NCBI RefSeq assembly: GCF_013409865.1
Contig: NZ_JACCBM010000001.1
Location: 1,612,001 to 1,676,000, forward strand
DNA: 64,000 bases
Reading direction: 5' to 3'
Source of the DNA: Herbiconiux flava
GTDB lineage: Bacteria; Actinomycetota; Actinomycetes; Actinomycetales; Microbacteriaceae
Of the stretch, positions 1 through 8,172 are shown piece after piece (the stretch's first letter is position 1; the number at the start of each line of letters is the position of its first letter). Position numbers and translations under genes: made by a program. The notes below the pieces were generated by a model that worked only from the letters and a program-made list of their open reading frames with translations, did no database searches and was not told the DNA's origin.

Positions 1-1
1 G

Positions 2-400
2 ATCATCGCCGGCTCCGTCTTCGGCAAGCGGCCGTCGACCGGGCTGCTCGTCTCGCTGGCCGTCACCGCAGCCTCGGTGCTCGTGCTCTCGGTCTTCACC
101 GCGAACCCGGTGATCGCGATCGGCTCCTTCGCGCTCTGGGGCGTCGTCTTCGGCATCATCCCGACGCTCATGGCCACCCGGCTGATGCACGTCGCCGACC
201 CGGCCATCCGCGACGCCGCCAGCGCGTTCTACTCGACGGCCTTCAACGTCGGCATCGGCCTCGGGGCGGTCGTGGGGGCTCTCTTCCTCGACACCTTCGG
301 GCTCGAGGTGCTGCCCTGGGTCGACCTCGTGGCCATCGTGATCGGCGCCTCGCTGCTGCTCGCGACCCCGATGATCACTCGCCGCGCAGCCCGCTCCTGA
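2..400 (+). CDS. MFS transporter, C-terminal part (cut by window edge)
   Basis: The frame is open from the first bases and ends at a TGA, so only the C-terminal ~132 residues are present. Four hydrophobic stretches are visible, with the small-residue-rich segment 'AFNVGIGLGAVVGALF' typical of the second half of DHA1-type drug or sugar-efflux permeases (AraJ/YdhP-like). The end 'RRAARS' is a cytosolic basic tail. The family exports small molecules by proton antiport across the plasma membrane; the substrate cannot be read from this part. It lies upstream of, and is not coupled to, the riboswitch-controlled glyA gene. Family assignment is fairly safe, specificity is unknown. Confidence 0.8.
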   Translation: MIAGSVFGKRPSTGLLVSLAVTAASVLVLSVFTANPVIAIGSFALWGVVFGIIPTLMATRLMHVADPAIRDAASAFYSTAFNVGIGLGAVVGALFLDTFGLEVLPWVDLVAIVIGASLLLATPMITRRAARS

Positions 401-412
401 GGTAAGCTGACC

Positions 413-494
413 CCGTCGCAACTGGCGTTCAGATGGTCACCATCGGGAAGCGACGGACAGGGATTCGGCCGCGCGCCTGGGTCGATACGAATCC
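413..494 (+). promoter_or_regulatory. ZTP (pfl) riboswitch upstream of glyA-folD
   Basis: Stem P1 pairs CCGTCGC (413-419) with GCGACGG (450-456) and encloses the conserved ACTGGCG (421-427) and a GATGG/CCATC hairpin. The second subdomain holds GCGCGCCTGGG (471-481) inside a GGATTCG/CGAATCC stem (461-467 with 488-494). GGCG (424-427) can form the pseudoknot with CGCC (474-477). This matches the known pfl/ZTP aptamer, which senses ZMP/ZTP when 10-formyl-tetrahydrofolate is short and turns on one-carbon genes. The glyA start lies 36 bases further on, so control may be at translation or at a stem ending near the glyA ribosome site. Confidence 0.88.
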
Positions 495-530
495 TCCCCT
501 TCACGTCCGTCACGCCAAAAGGAGCCCGTC

Positions 531-1805
531 ATGTCCGACACCTTCAACCTGCCCCTGGCCGAGGTCGATCCCGAGATCGCCGAGGTGCTGAAGCTCGAGC
601 TCGGCCGCCAGCGCGGCACCCTCGAGATGATCGCCTCCGAGAACTTCGTGCCCCGCGCCGTGCTCGAGTCGCAGGGCTCGGTGCTCACCAACAAGTACGC
701 CGAGGGGTACCCCGGCCGCCGCTACTACGGGGGCTGCGAGTTCGTCGACATCGCCGAGGAGCTGGCCATCGCCCGCGCCAAGTCGCTGTTCGGCGCCGAG
801 TACGCCAACGTGCAGCCCCACTCCGGTGCCACCGCCAACGCGGCGGTGCTCTCGGCCATCGCGACCCCGGGCGACACCATCCTCGGTCTCGAGCTCGCGC
901 ACGGCGGCCACCTCACCCACGGCATGAAGCTCAACTTCTCGGGCAAGCTCTACAACGCCGTCTCCTACGGCGTCGACCCCGAGACCTTCCTCGTCGACAT
1001 GAACGTGGTGCGCGACAAGGCCCTCGAGCACAAGCCGCAGGTCATCATCGCCGGCTGGTCGGCCTACCCCCGCCAGCTCGACTTCGCGGCCTTCCGCGCC
1101 ATCGCCGACGAGGTGGGCGCGAAGCTCTGGGTCGACATGGCGCACTTCGCCGGCCTCGTGGCCGCGGGCCTGCACCCCTCGCCCGTGCCCTTCGCCGACG
1201 TCGTCTCGTCGACCGTGCACAAGACCATCGGCGGCCCCCGCTCCGGCTTCATCATCAGCCGCGACACCGAGCTGGCGAAGAAGCTGAACTCGAACGTCTT
1301 CCCGGGCCAGCAGGGCGGCCCGCTGATGCACGTCATCGCCGCCAAGGCCACCGCGTTCAAGCTCGCGGCCGAGCCGGAGTTCAAAGATCGTCAGGTGCGC
1401 ACCCTCAGCGGCGCGCGCATCCTGGCCGAGCGCCTCATCGCCGACGACACCCGCGGCGCCGGCGTCGACGTGCTCACCGGGGGCACCGACGTGCACCTCG
1501 TGCTCGCCGACCTCCGCACCTCGGAGCTCGACGGCCAGCAGGCCGAGGACATCCTGCACGAGGTGGGCATCACCGTGAACCGCAACTCGGTGCCCTTCGA
1601 CCCGCGCCCGCCGATGGTCACCTCCGGCCTCCGCATCGGCACGCCCGCCCTTGCCACCCGCGGCTTCGGCGACGTCGAGTTCACCGAGGTGGCCGACATC
1701 ATCGCCACCGCGCTGAAGCCCGAGCCCGACGTCGAATCGCTGCGTGCCCGCGTGCTCACGCTGACCGACGGCTTCCCGCTCTACCCGGGCCTCGAGCAGT
1801 GGTAG
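531..1805 (+). CDS. glyA: serine hydroxymethyltransferase
   Basis: GlyA converts serine plus tetrahydrofolate to glycine plus 5,10-methylene-THF, using PLP in the cytosol. The 424-residue length is normal. Visible signatures are '[11 protein letters not shown]' near residue 25, '[14 protein letters not shown]' with substrate-binding Tyr and Arg, 'PHSGATAN', and the PLP-lysine segment '[14 protein letters not shown]' with Lys about residue 231. The ATG is preceded by AAAAGGAG (517-524), which decides the start. The 3' end overlaps folD by 7 bases, so the two are translationally coupled and share the upstream ZTP riboswitch. Its location with folD fits one-carbon supply for purines, thymidylate and methionine. 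Confidence 0.97.
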   Translation: MSDTFNLPLAEVDPEIAEVLKLELGRQRGTLEMIASENFVPRAVLESQGSVLTNKYAEGYPGRRYYGGCEFVDIAEELAIARAKSLFGAEYANVQPHSGATANAAVLSAIATPGDTILGLELAHGGHLTHGMKLNFSGKLYNAVSYGVDPETFLVDMNVVRDKALEHKPQVIIAGWSAYPRQLDFAAFRAIADEVGAKLWVDMAHFAGLVAAGLHPSPVPFADVVSSTVHKTIGGPRSGFIISRDTELAKKLNSNVFPGQQGGPLMHVIAAKATAFKLAAEPEFKDRQVRTLSGARILAERLIADDTRGAGVDVLTGGTDVHLVLADLRTSELDGQQAEDILHEVGITVNRNSVPFDPRPPMVTSGLRIGTPALATRGFGDVEFTEVADIIATALKPEPDVESLRARVLTLTDGFPLYPGLEQW

Positions 1806-2680
1806 CCGAGCGCCTCGACGGGGTCGCCACCGCGACCGCGTTGAAGGACGAGATCCGCGCGCGGGTCGACGCCCTGCGCTCCCGCGGCATCCACCCGGGG
1901 CTCGGCACGCTGCTCGTCGGCTCCGACCCCGGGTCGATCTCCTACGTCGCCGGCAAGCACCGCGACTGCGCCGAGGTCGGCATCGAGTCGGTGCGGGTCG
2001 ACCTGCCCGACACGGCGACCGAGGCCGACGTGCGGGCGGCCATCGAGCAGCTGAACGGCGACGACTCCGTCACGGGCTACATCGTGCAGCTGCCGCTGCC
2101 GAACGGCATCGACGAGAACGCGATGCTCGAGCTGATCGATCCCGCGAAGGACGCCGACGGCCTGCACCCCACCAACCTCGGCCGCCTGGTGCTCGGTGTC
2201 GGCGGCGAGCTCGACTCGCCGCTGCCCTGCACCCCGGCCGGCATCGTCGAGATGCTCGGCCGCTACGATGTGCCGCTGGCGGGCAGGCACGTCGTGGTCG
2301 TCGGCCGCGGCCTCACGGTCGGGCGTCCGCTCGGTCTGCTGCTGACGCGCAAGGGCGTCGACGCCACCGTCACCCTCACCCACTCGCGCACCACCGACCT
2401 GGCCGCCGAGGTGCGGCGGGCGGATGTGGTGGTCGCCGCCGTGGGCGTGCCCGGTCTCATCCAGCCCGACTGGGTGAAGCCCGGCGCCGCCGTTCTCGAC
2501 GTGGGTATCACGCGCGTGGTGAACGAGGAGACGGGCAAGGCGCGACTGATCGGCGACGTCGACCCCGGTGTCGCGTCGGTGGCGGGCTACCTCTCGCCGG
2601 TTCCCGGCGGGGTCGGGCCGATGACGCGGGCGATGCTGCTGGCCAACGTGATCGACGAGGCGGAGCGCCGGGCGCGCTGA
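1799..2680 (+). CDS. folD: bifunctional methylene-THF dehydrogenase / methenyl-THF cyclohydrolase
   Basis: FolD interconverts 5,10-methylene-THF, methenyl-THF and 10-formyl-THF. It starts with a GTG inside the last codons of glyA. The 293-residue protein has '[15 protein letters not shown]' with the catalytic Lys, '[10 protein letters not shown]', '[14 protein letters not shown]', the NADP-binding '[15 protein letters not shown]', and the C-terminal family signature '[14 protein letters not shown]'. It is the second gene of the glyA-folD operon and makes the formyl donor whose shortage the upstream riboswitch senses. Nothing is unusual apart from the overlap and GTG start. Confidence 0.97.
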   Translation: MVAERLDGVATATALKDEIRARVDALRSRGIHPGLGTLLVGSDPGSISYVAGKHRDCAEVGIESVRVDLPDTATEADVRAAIEQLNGDDSVTGYIVQLPLPNGIDENAMLELIDPAKDADGLHPTNLGRLVLGVGGELDSPLPCTPAGIVEMLGRYDVPLAGRHVVVVGRGLTVGRPLGLLLTRKGVDATVTLTHSRTTDLAAEVRRADVVVAAVGVPGLIQPDWVKPGAAVLDVGITRVVNEETGKARLIGDVDPGVASVAGYLSPVPGGVGPMTRAMLLANVIDEAERRAR

Positions 2681-2756
2681 GCTCGGCCCGCCTGTCGGCC
2701 GGGCGGGGCCGGCTCGGGGCCTCCTCGGGTCGGGGTGGCCGTCCTAGGGTGGAGCC

Positions 2757-3677
2757 ATGCGCGCACCCACCGGAGACCAGTACCGCCTCGAGCTCGAGGC
2801 CGAGGGGCGCCGGGTGGTCGCCGTCGTCACCGAGGTGGCGGCGGGCATCCGCTCGCTCTCGATCGACGGCGTCGACCTCGTCGAGCCGTTCGCCGAATCG
2901 GTCATCCCGCCGGGCGGCGCCGGCATCGTGCTCGTTCCGTGGCCGAACCGGGTCGCGGGCGGGCGGTGGACGCTCGACGGAGAGCCGCAGCAGCTCGACC
3001 TGACGGAGCCGAAGGCGGGCAACGCCATCCACGGACTGCTGCGGAACACCGCGTACCGCGTGCTCGAGCAGGAGCCGCACCGGGTGCTGCAGGCGGCGAC
3101 CGTGCACCCGCAGCACGGCTACCCGTTCCTCGTCGACACGACCGTCGAGCACCGGCTGACCGACGACGGTCTGACGGTGACGCACACGCTCTCGAACGCC
3201 TCGGCGTCGGCGGCGCCCGTGGCAGTGGGCGCGCATCCTTATCTCAGGGTCGGCGACGTGCCCGTCGAGGAACTGACCCTCACCGTCGACGCGAGCACCC
3301 GGTTCGTCACCGACGACGCGCAGATCCCCGTGTCGGAGGAGCCCGTCGCCGGCACCGCGTACGACCTGACGGCCGGGCGACGCATCGGCGACCTCACCAT
3401 GGACCAGGGCTACGGCGGGGTGCGGGTGACGGATGGCCGGAGCCGGCACCGGGTCGAGGCCCCCGACGGCCGTGCGGTCGAGCTCTGGGCCGACGCCTCC
3501 TTCGGCTACGCGCAGGTGTTCACCCCGCCCGCCTTCGCGTCGATCGACGGGCCGCGGCGGGCCGTCGCGATCGAGCCGATGACCGCACCGGCGAACGCGC
3601 TGAACAGCGGGCAGGGGCTGCGCTGGCTGGCGCCGGGGGAGCGCTGGGAGCTCAGCTGGGGCATCCGTTCAGCCTGA
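2757..3677 (+). CDS. aldose 1-epimerase family protein (galactose mutarotase-like)
   Basis: The family interconverts alpha and beta anomers of aldohexoses. The ATG follows GGTGGAG. In 306 residues I see the 'PWPNRVAGGRW' loop, the first histidine in 'NAIHGLLRN', the second in 'GAHPYLRVGD', and the C-terminal catalytic glutamate segment 'AIEPMTAPANALNSGQGL'. These match the actinobacterial GalM/YeaD-like branch. It stands alone between folD and a non-coding patch, so context gives no clue to its sugar. It could act on glucose-6-phosphate-type hexoses rather than galactose. Confidence 0.9.
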   Translation: MRAPTGDQYRLELEAEGRRVVAVVTEVAAGIRSLSIDGVDLVEPFAESVIPPGGAGIVLVPWPNRVAGGRWTLDGEPQQLDLTEPKAGNAIHGLLRNTAYRVLEQEPHRVLQAATVHPQHGYPFLVDTTVEHRLTDDGLTVTHTLSNASASAAPVAVGAHPYLRVGDVPVEELTLTVDASTRFVTDDAQIPVSEEPVAGTAYDLTAGRRIGDLTMDQGYGGVRVTDGRSRHRVEAPDGRAVELWADASFGYAQVFTPPAFASIDGPRRAVAIEPMTAPANALNSGQGLRWLAPGERWELSWGIRSA

Positions 3678-3790
3678 TGATCAGGGGTGTTGTCAAGCCC
3701 CTTCGCTCTGTTTTGGGGAGTAAATATCGCCACGTTAGGCTCGATTTCGGGAGTACGGCTGTGGGCTCCTGAACTGTTTGGGAGCGTGGC
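3678..3790 (+). other. non-coding, AT-richer patch of unknown origin
   Basis: This ~110-base gap is lower in GC than its surroundings. It contains TGTTGTCAAGCCCC, a possible CCCC/GGGG hairpin around 3698-3716, two GGGAGTA words near 3714 and 3751, and a GCTCC/GGGAGC pair near 3764-3785. It may be a degenerate repeat or insertion-sequence end. I found no partner copy in the window, so this is only a suspicion. Confidence 0.35.
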
Positions 3791-4102
3791 TTGGGCCTGT
3801 TGATCTATGGGCCGATGTCGGCGGAGATCGAGATGGACGACCGTCTGCTCGCCCATCTGCGCCTCGTGATCCTCACGAAGATGCGCAACCACGAGGCGTT
3901 CTCGCTGTCCTGGACGATGGAGCCCGGGCAGGGGAGCGGCCGCGAGACGCTGTGGGTGCATCCGTCGATCCCGTTGCGCTTCCGCTTCTACGGCAGCCGG
4001 CCCGCCGCCATCAACCGGGCGTGGATCGAGCTGATGGTGCAGGCGGCGAACCGGGGCGATTTGCGCATCATGCCCGAGCCGGCGCCCGACGTGGACAACT
4101 GA
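3791..4102 (+). CDS. small conserved actinobacterial protein (DUF7882-like)
   Basis: A 103-residue soluble protein beginning 'MGLLIYGPMSAEIEMDDRL', the characteristic start of a small family common in Microbacteriaceae. Members have a MDDR(T/L)LAHL motif, a central 'SFSLSW'-like strand (here 'AFSLSWTMEPGQG') and a 'W(V)HPSIPLRFRF' segment. No biochemical role is known to me. The start is a TTG; I chose it because it restores the family's conserved N-terminus and GGGAG lies 6 bases upstream. It is followed 27 bases later by a membrane protein, possibly in the same transcript. Confidence 0.75.
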   Translation: MGLLIYGPMSAEIEMDDRLLAHLRLVILTKMRNHEAFSLSWTMEPGQGSGRETLWVHPSIPLRFRFYGSRPAAINRAWIELMVQAANRGDLRIMPEPAPDVDN

Positions 4103-4129
4103 GCCTCCGCCGATCGATATGCTCGGCCT

Positions 4130-5065
4130 ATGACTGAGCTGAGCCCCCGGCCGCGACGGCGGCGGTGGCTGACGGCGGTCGTCGCGGTGGTCGCCGTCAT
4201 CGTCTACGCCGTGGTGGTGCTGCTCTATGCCGGGGGGCTGCGGGCGTCGAGTAACGAGTGCGAGACGGTCATCGACGGAGCCGACGGGGTGACCGTGCTG
4301 CTGCAGCCGGCGGCCGTGCACGCGGCCGAGCAGCGGCTCGAGTTCCAGGTGACCCTCGACCCCTCCGACAACTTCCTGTCGCTGGACGGCTACACGGCGA
4401 AGCAGGGCATCAGCCTCCTGACGTTCCCGGTCGACGGCAGCCTGGTGCAGTCGTTCGCCGAGGGAGAGGCGCTGGCGAGCTCGACCCAGTCGGACTACGC
4501 GGCGGGGGTCGTCGAGGAGTGGCCGTTCGACAGCTACGAGGCCGACCTCACCACCTACGCGTTCACCGGCTCGGGTGCCGACGAGCTGGCGCTGCCCACC
4601 AGGGTCTGCCTGCACGACTCGGTGCCGGGGTGGCAGCTGGAGATGCACAAGATCGACGACCCGGACAAGAAGGTCAACACTGCGCAGGGCAAGGTCACGT
4701 TGCCGATCGTCGTCATCACCGCCACCCGCTCCGCCAGCACCGTGGCGTTCGGCATCGTGCTGCTCGGTTTGATGGCCGTCGTGCCGGTGCTGGTGCTCTT
4801 CGTGGCGATCAGCGCCTACACCGGCCGTCGCAAGGTCGAGGCCACCCTCACCAGCTGGATCGGCGCGATGATCTTCGCCACGATCCCGCTCCGCAACTTC
4901 CTGCCCGGCTCGCCGCCGGTCGGCTCGTGGATCGACTACCTCGTCGTGCTGTGGGTGATCGTCGGCCTCGTCACCGGCCTCGCGATCTACATCCTCGCCT
5001 GGAACCGGTGGGGCACGCGGGCCTCGCCTCGCTCACTGCACGACGCCGAGCAGTCCCAGCACTAG
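4130..5065 (+). CDS. DUF4436 membrane protein
   Basis: A 311-residue protein with an N-terminal signal anchor (residues ~14-35), a ~160-residue extracytoplasmic beta-rich domain with 'DPSDNFLSLDGYTAK' and two cysteines ('NECE' and 'VCLHD'), and three C-terminal membrane helices ending in a short cytosolic tail. This is the layout of DUF4436, whose function is not known. The last 33 bases overlap, in opposite orientation, the 3' end of the M50-like gene, so the two convergent transcripts run into each other. No partner in the neighbourhood suggests a pathway. Confidence 0.8.
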   Translation: MTELSPRPRRRRWLTAVVAVVAVIVYAVVVLLYAGGLRASSNECETVIDGADGVTVLLQPAAVHAAEQRLEFQVTLDPSDNFLSLDGYTAKQGISLLTFPVDGSLVQSFAEGEALASSTQSDYAAGVVEEWPFDSYEADLTTYAFTGSGADELALPTRVCLHDSVPGWQLEMHKIDDPDKKVNTAQGKVTLPIVVITATRSASTVAFGIVLLGLMAVVPVLVLFVAISAYTGRRKVEATLTSWIGAMIFATIPLRNFLPGSPPVGSWIDYLVVLWVIVGLVTGLAIYILAWNRWGTRASPRSLHDAEQSQH

Positions 5066-5737
5066 GGCCGTCGCCACGGCCGCCGCCGCGGTGACCGCCA
5101 CGAAGGCGGCCACCCAGACGACGGCGGGCACGTGGGTGAGGCGGGCCAGGGCATCCGCATCGGATCTGCCCCTGGCCCGCCGGCTGAAGCCGAGCTCGAC
5201 CGACGACCGCACGGCCCCCGCCACGAGCACGAGGCACAGCACCAGCGGCAGCGCCGAGCCGACGCCGCTCGGGAGCAGCAGAAGCCCGCCCACGAGCACC
5301 GCGGCCGTGCCGAGCACCACGAGCGCTCCGACGACGTTGCGCACGAGCACCAGCGCGACGACGAGCAGCGCCCCGAGCCCGGCCGCCACGGCGACGGCGT
5401 GCCCCTCGACCGTGAGCCACACCCCGGCCAGCCCGAGCAGCCCCGGCGCGGGGTACCCGGCGGCGGCCGTCAGCACCATCCCGGGCCCCCGCGGTCTGCC
5501 GCGCGACACCGTCAGCCCGCTGGTGTCCGAATGCACCCGGATGCCCGCCAGCCGCCTCCCCGTCAGCACCGCCGCCAGCGCATGCCCGCCCTCGTGCGCC
5601 AGCGTCACGACGAACCGCGCCACCCGCCACACGGGCGACACTCCCACCACCCCCACGGCGACCCCCACCGCCACGATCACCCCCACCACGGACGGCGCGG
5701 CCGCCCGCGCCACCAGCACCTCCCACACCCCGTCCAC
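5033..5737 (-). CDS. M50 family metallopeptidase-like membrane protein
   Basis: A 234-residue, very hydrophobic protein with about six membrane helices. The segment 'VVTLAHEGGHALAAVLTGR' holds an HEGGH zinc motif inside a helix, the hallmark of M50B-like intramembrane or membrane-bound proteases (PF13398). These usually need a distal Asp for the third zinc ligand, and I cannot place one with certainty, so activity is unproven. Translation starts at a GTG with little Shine-Dalgarno signal. The gene is antisense-overlapped at its 3' end by the DUF4436 gene and stands alone on the minus strand. Confidence 0.75.
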   Translation of the reverse strand: MDGVWEVLVARAAAPSVVGVIVAVGVAVGVVGVSPVWRVARFVVTLAHEGGHALAAVLTGRRLAGIRVHSDTSGLTVSRGRPRGPGMVLTAAAGYPAPGLLGLAGVWLTVEGHAVAVAAGLGALLVVALVLVRNVVGALVVLGTAAVLVGGLLLLPSGVGSALPLVLCLVLVAGAVRSSVELGFSRRARGRSDADALARLTHVPAVVWVAAFVAVTAAAAVATALVLGLLGVVQ

Positions 5738-5830
5738 CCCCGAACGCTACCCCGCCCCGACTGGTTGAAGCGGATACAGCAACGCCCCGGCCAGCGCCTC
5801 ACGACTGGTCAGGGCGTCATGCAGTTCGGG

Positions 5831-6514
5831 TCAGCTGTTGCCGAAGTCGCTCGACGAGCACGTCACGAACGCGAACTGTCCCTCGGCGGTCTGAGTCGAC
5901 ACGACCTCGCCATCGACGGTGATGGTGCAGGTCACGGTTCCGGAGTCAGTGCTCGTAGACCCGGTGAGCAGGAACGATGTGTAGTCGAAGGCGTCGCCGG
6001 TCTCGACCGTGAACTCCTTGACGAATGGCGCCGGCAGACCATTGCTCGACTCGGTGCCCGAGCTGCCGTTCGTGTACGTCGAATAGGTGACGTCGACAGT
6101 CGGCAGGCTGCTGGTCACCTCGTACTTCACGGACACCGGGACGGCCGCAGCGGCCGAACTGGACGCCTGCACCTCATCGATGCTGTCGCTGACCGCGCTG
6201 GCGAATCCGGCTGTGTAGACAACGGCGAGGATGATCGACAGAATCAGCGCGACGAAGGACACGATCGTCCCCGCGATCGCGATGCCCTTCGAACGGCCTT
6301 TGAGGAACAGGGCGATCGCTCCGAGAACGAGACCCACGAAGGCGATGAATCCCGTGGCGTAGTTCAGGAAGGGGATGAATGATCCGAGGAGCGCCAGCCC
6401 GCCGACGATCAACGACGCGATACCCAGGCCGTTGCCCTTCTTCAGCTGCGCTCCGGGAGCCGGGTAGCCGGGCTGAGCGGGCGGGTAGGTGGGGGGTTGC
6501 TGTGAGTTAGTCAT
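5831..6514 (-). CDS. DUF4190 membrane protein with MmpS-like C-terminal domain
   Basis: 227 residues. The N-terminus is cytosolic and rich in Pro/Gln/Tyr, followed by two or three membrane helices (about 32-110) of the DUF4190 type with the motif 'LALLGSFIPFLN'. The extracytoplasmic C-terminal half carries 'SVKYEVTSSLPTVDVTYST', 'PFVKEFTVETG' and two cysteines ('VTCTI', 'FVTCSS'). That is the beta-sandwich pattern of MmpS-family accessory proteins, found here fused to DUF4190 helices. MmpS proteins assist MmpL lipid exporters in mycobacteria; no MmpL is near, so that link is only analogy. The gene is monocistronic. Confidence 0.75.
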   Translation of the reverse strand: MTNSQQPPTYPPAQPGYPAPGAQLKKGNGLGIASLIVGGLALLGSFIPFLNYATGFIAFVGLVLGAIALFLKGRSKGIAIAGTIVSFVALILSIILAVVYTAGFASAVSDSIDEVQASSSAAAAVPVSVKYEVTSSLPTVDVTYSTYTNGSSGTESSNGLPAPFVKEFTVETGDAFDYTSFLLTGSTSTDSGTVTCTITVDGEVVSTQTAEGQFAFVTCSSSDFGNS

Positions 6515-6684
6515 GTGTTGATCATGACAGAGGTATCCACCTCGAACCGGCAGCGAGTGAGCCCAGAACAGGGGTCACGAGCGGCGACCCCTACGTTCTC
6601 TCCCCGGTCTCGCGCCCTAGTATCGGGGCGTCGGAGACGGGCGGGGGAGCCCGGTGGAGGCCGACCGAGGGGAAGGGGTGCGGG

Positions 6685-7061
6685 ATGAGCGAGTACCCGC
6701 TGGCCTTCGAGGTCGGGCCCGGGAGGGCGGTGCCCTCGAGGGTCGGGGACGTCGTGGCGGCGGTGGTGCTGCTCGTGCTGGGCGCGATCGGCATCGCGAT
6801 GCTCGCGTTCGTGTCGCTGTTCCTGGCGATGGTGTCCGACGGATGCGCTCCGGCACCGACTGCGACTTCAGCCTGATGGGGGTCGGCTACTTCATCGCGC
6901 TCCTGGCGCCGCCCCTCGTCTACCTCGCGGCGATCGTCTGGACGATCGTGCGGCTGACGCGCCGCCGGCGCTCGTGGTGGGTGCCCGTCGTGGGCGCGCT
7001 CGCGGCCCTGGCCGTCTGGGCGCTCGGCTACGGCCTCCTGATGGCCAGCCTCAACCGCTGA
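6685..7061 (+). pseudogene. frameshifted three-helix membrane protein
   Basis: The first frame from ATG 6685 encodes 'MSEYPLAFEVGPG', one membrane helix and '...LAMVSDGC', then falls to a TGA at 6874. Directly after the cysteine codon the next frame continues sensibly with 'SGTDCDFSLMGVGYF', two more helices and an end at 7061. Restoring a single base (most simply one G near 6845) joins both parts into one ~125-residue protein with three helices and a CxxxxxC loop. Either the gene is inactivated or the sequence has a one-base error. I do not recognise the family. A TAGTAT -10-like box sits at 6617-6622. Confidence 0.7.
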
Positions 7062-7091
7062 GCAGCACGCTCACGCAACGAGGCGGGAGGG

Positions 7092-7164
7092 TGGGCCCGG
7101 AGGGGCTCGAACCCTCGACCCGCGGATTAAAAGTCCGATGCTCTGCCAACTGAGCTACAGGCCC
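7092..7164 (-). tRNA. tRNA-Lys (anticodon TTT)
   Basis: The reverse strand folds into a full cloverleaf. The acceptor stem GGGCCTG pairs with CGGGCCC, the D-arm contains AGCTCAGTTGG, the anticodon arm reads CGGACTTTTAATCCG with TTT in the loop, and the T-arm has GGTTCGAGCCC. The discriminator is A, and CCA is not fully encoded. Any reading frame that crosses this region, including upstream extensions of the gene starting at 7309, can be dismissed. Confidence 0.97.
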
Positions 7165-7308
7165 TCGGGGTCAAGGGTAGCGCGAATCGGGTGGCGGTCG
7201 GGTCGGCGGTGGGCGTTCGCTGTGCGCGTGAGAGGTGCGGGAAGCGGGGGAGGGTGGCTACCGTTGGAGACTGCGACCGCATACCGCCGACCGGCAGGAC
7301 ATCACCGC

Positions 7309-7938
7309 ATGGCAGACGACTTCCACCGCCCCGCGCTCTTCAGCAACTCGGCCTTCGAGGCCTTCCAGGGCGGCGACGACCCGGCGACCGTGAACCGGGT
7401 CGCCCACGAGACGGCCGGCGCCCTGCTCAGCCGGGTGCGCGACGATCCCCAGCCCGAGGTGATCGAGCGCCTCCTGGCGTTCACCGACGACCACGGGATC
7501 GACGCGATCGCCGAGCTGTGGGCGCGAGCATCCGCTCATTCTCTGCCCGGCAGTCTGTGGCGCATCTACCTGCTGCGCGTGCTGATCAGGCAGGACCCGG
7601 AGCTCGCCAGTTACTTCTTCGAGCGAGGCACCACCATGACGCAGGGCATCGACCCCGTGGTCGCGGGTGCCGAGTCGCCGACCGGGCCGAAGGAGATCAC
7701 CGAGCTGGCCGACCGCATCCTGCGCGGGTTGTTCACCGGCGACTTCGCGGTGGCGCTCGATCGGGCGGCCGCGTTCTGCCGGATCATGGCGCAGGGCTGC
7801 GTGAGCATCGCCGACGACGCCGAGATCGGGGCGCCCGAGACGGCGACCACGCTCACCACCCGGGCCCTGCGGTTCGAGACGATCGGCGACGACCTGGCCG
7901 AGTCTGCGGCGCTCTGGCGGCACGACGGGCTCGACTGA
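7309..7938 (+). CDS. conserved hypothetical protein of Microbacteriaceae
   Basis: A 209-residue, mostly helical soluble protein starting 'MADDFHRPALFSNSAFEAF' and containing 'ELWARASAHSLPGSLWRIYLLR' and 'FFERGTTMTQGIDPVVAGAESP'. I recognise it as a recurrent family in this group that is often mislabelled as an RNA polymerase subunit, which the sequence does not support. I chose the ATG at 7309 because longer starts overlap the tRNA-Lys gene. It lies just ahead of the sigK leader on the same strand. Function is unknown. Confidence 0.75.
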   Translation: MADDFHRPALFSNSAFEAFQGGDDPATVNRVAHETAGALLSRVRDDPQPEVIERLLAFTDDHGIDAIAELWARASAHSLPGSLWRIYLLRVLIRQDPELASYFFERGTTMTQGIDPVVAGAESPTGPKEITELADRILRGLFTGDFAVALDRAAAFCRIMAQGCVSIADDAEIGAPETATTLTTRALRFETIGDDLAESAALWRHDGLD

Positions 7939-7977
7939 GCCGGCACCCGCCCGGTTCGACTCCCACCCGAGGCGTTG

Positions 7978-8143
7978 TAAAATAGAAGCGTCGGGCCGCA
8001 GTAACCCCGGGCTCCAAAATTCGCCGCTTCGAGCGGCCTTCCGCCGAGAGGCGTTTCTGCGGCCCGGCACCTCGCAGCTGGGAAGATCCGGCCAATCCGC
8101 TCCGTAGTTCGTTCCGAATAACGATCGTGACCAGACGAGGTGC
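7978..8143 (+). ncRNA. candidate structured leader RNA upstream of sigK
   Basis: A -10-like TAAAAT (7978-7983) is followed by sequence that can form nested perfect helices. An outer 10-bp stem joins 7992-8001 (CGGGCCGCAG) to 8057-8066 (CTGCGGCCCG). Inside it are GCCGCT/AGCGGC (8023-8037, loop TCG) and CGCC/GGCG (8042-8053, loop GAGA). Next to it a second long-range stem joins 8067-8074 (GCACCTCG) to 8136-8143 (CGAGGTGC). The unpaired stretch 8002-8022 is A-rich for this genome. It resembles a riboswitch or other cis-regulatory RNA, but I cannot match it to a known class. The structure is seen; the function is inferred. Confidence 0.55.
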
Positions 8144-8172
8144 CAACGGCACGAACCCAGGCGTGACCTGTC

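Noticed and set aside
510..1559. A 349-codon open frame antisense to glyA
   Set aside because: High-GC codon bias leaves the complementary frame free of stops; the translation is Gly/Val/His/Leu-rich with no motif, while glyA on the plus strand is unmistakable.
7138..7308. Longer start for the gene at 7309
   Set aside because: It would overlap tRNA-Lys on the other strand, and the family begins at the ATG at 7309.
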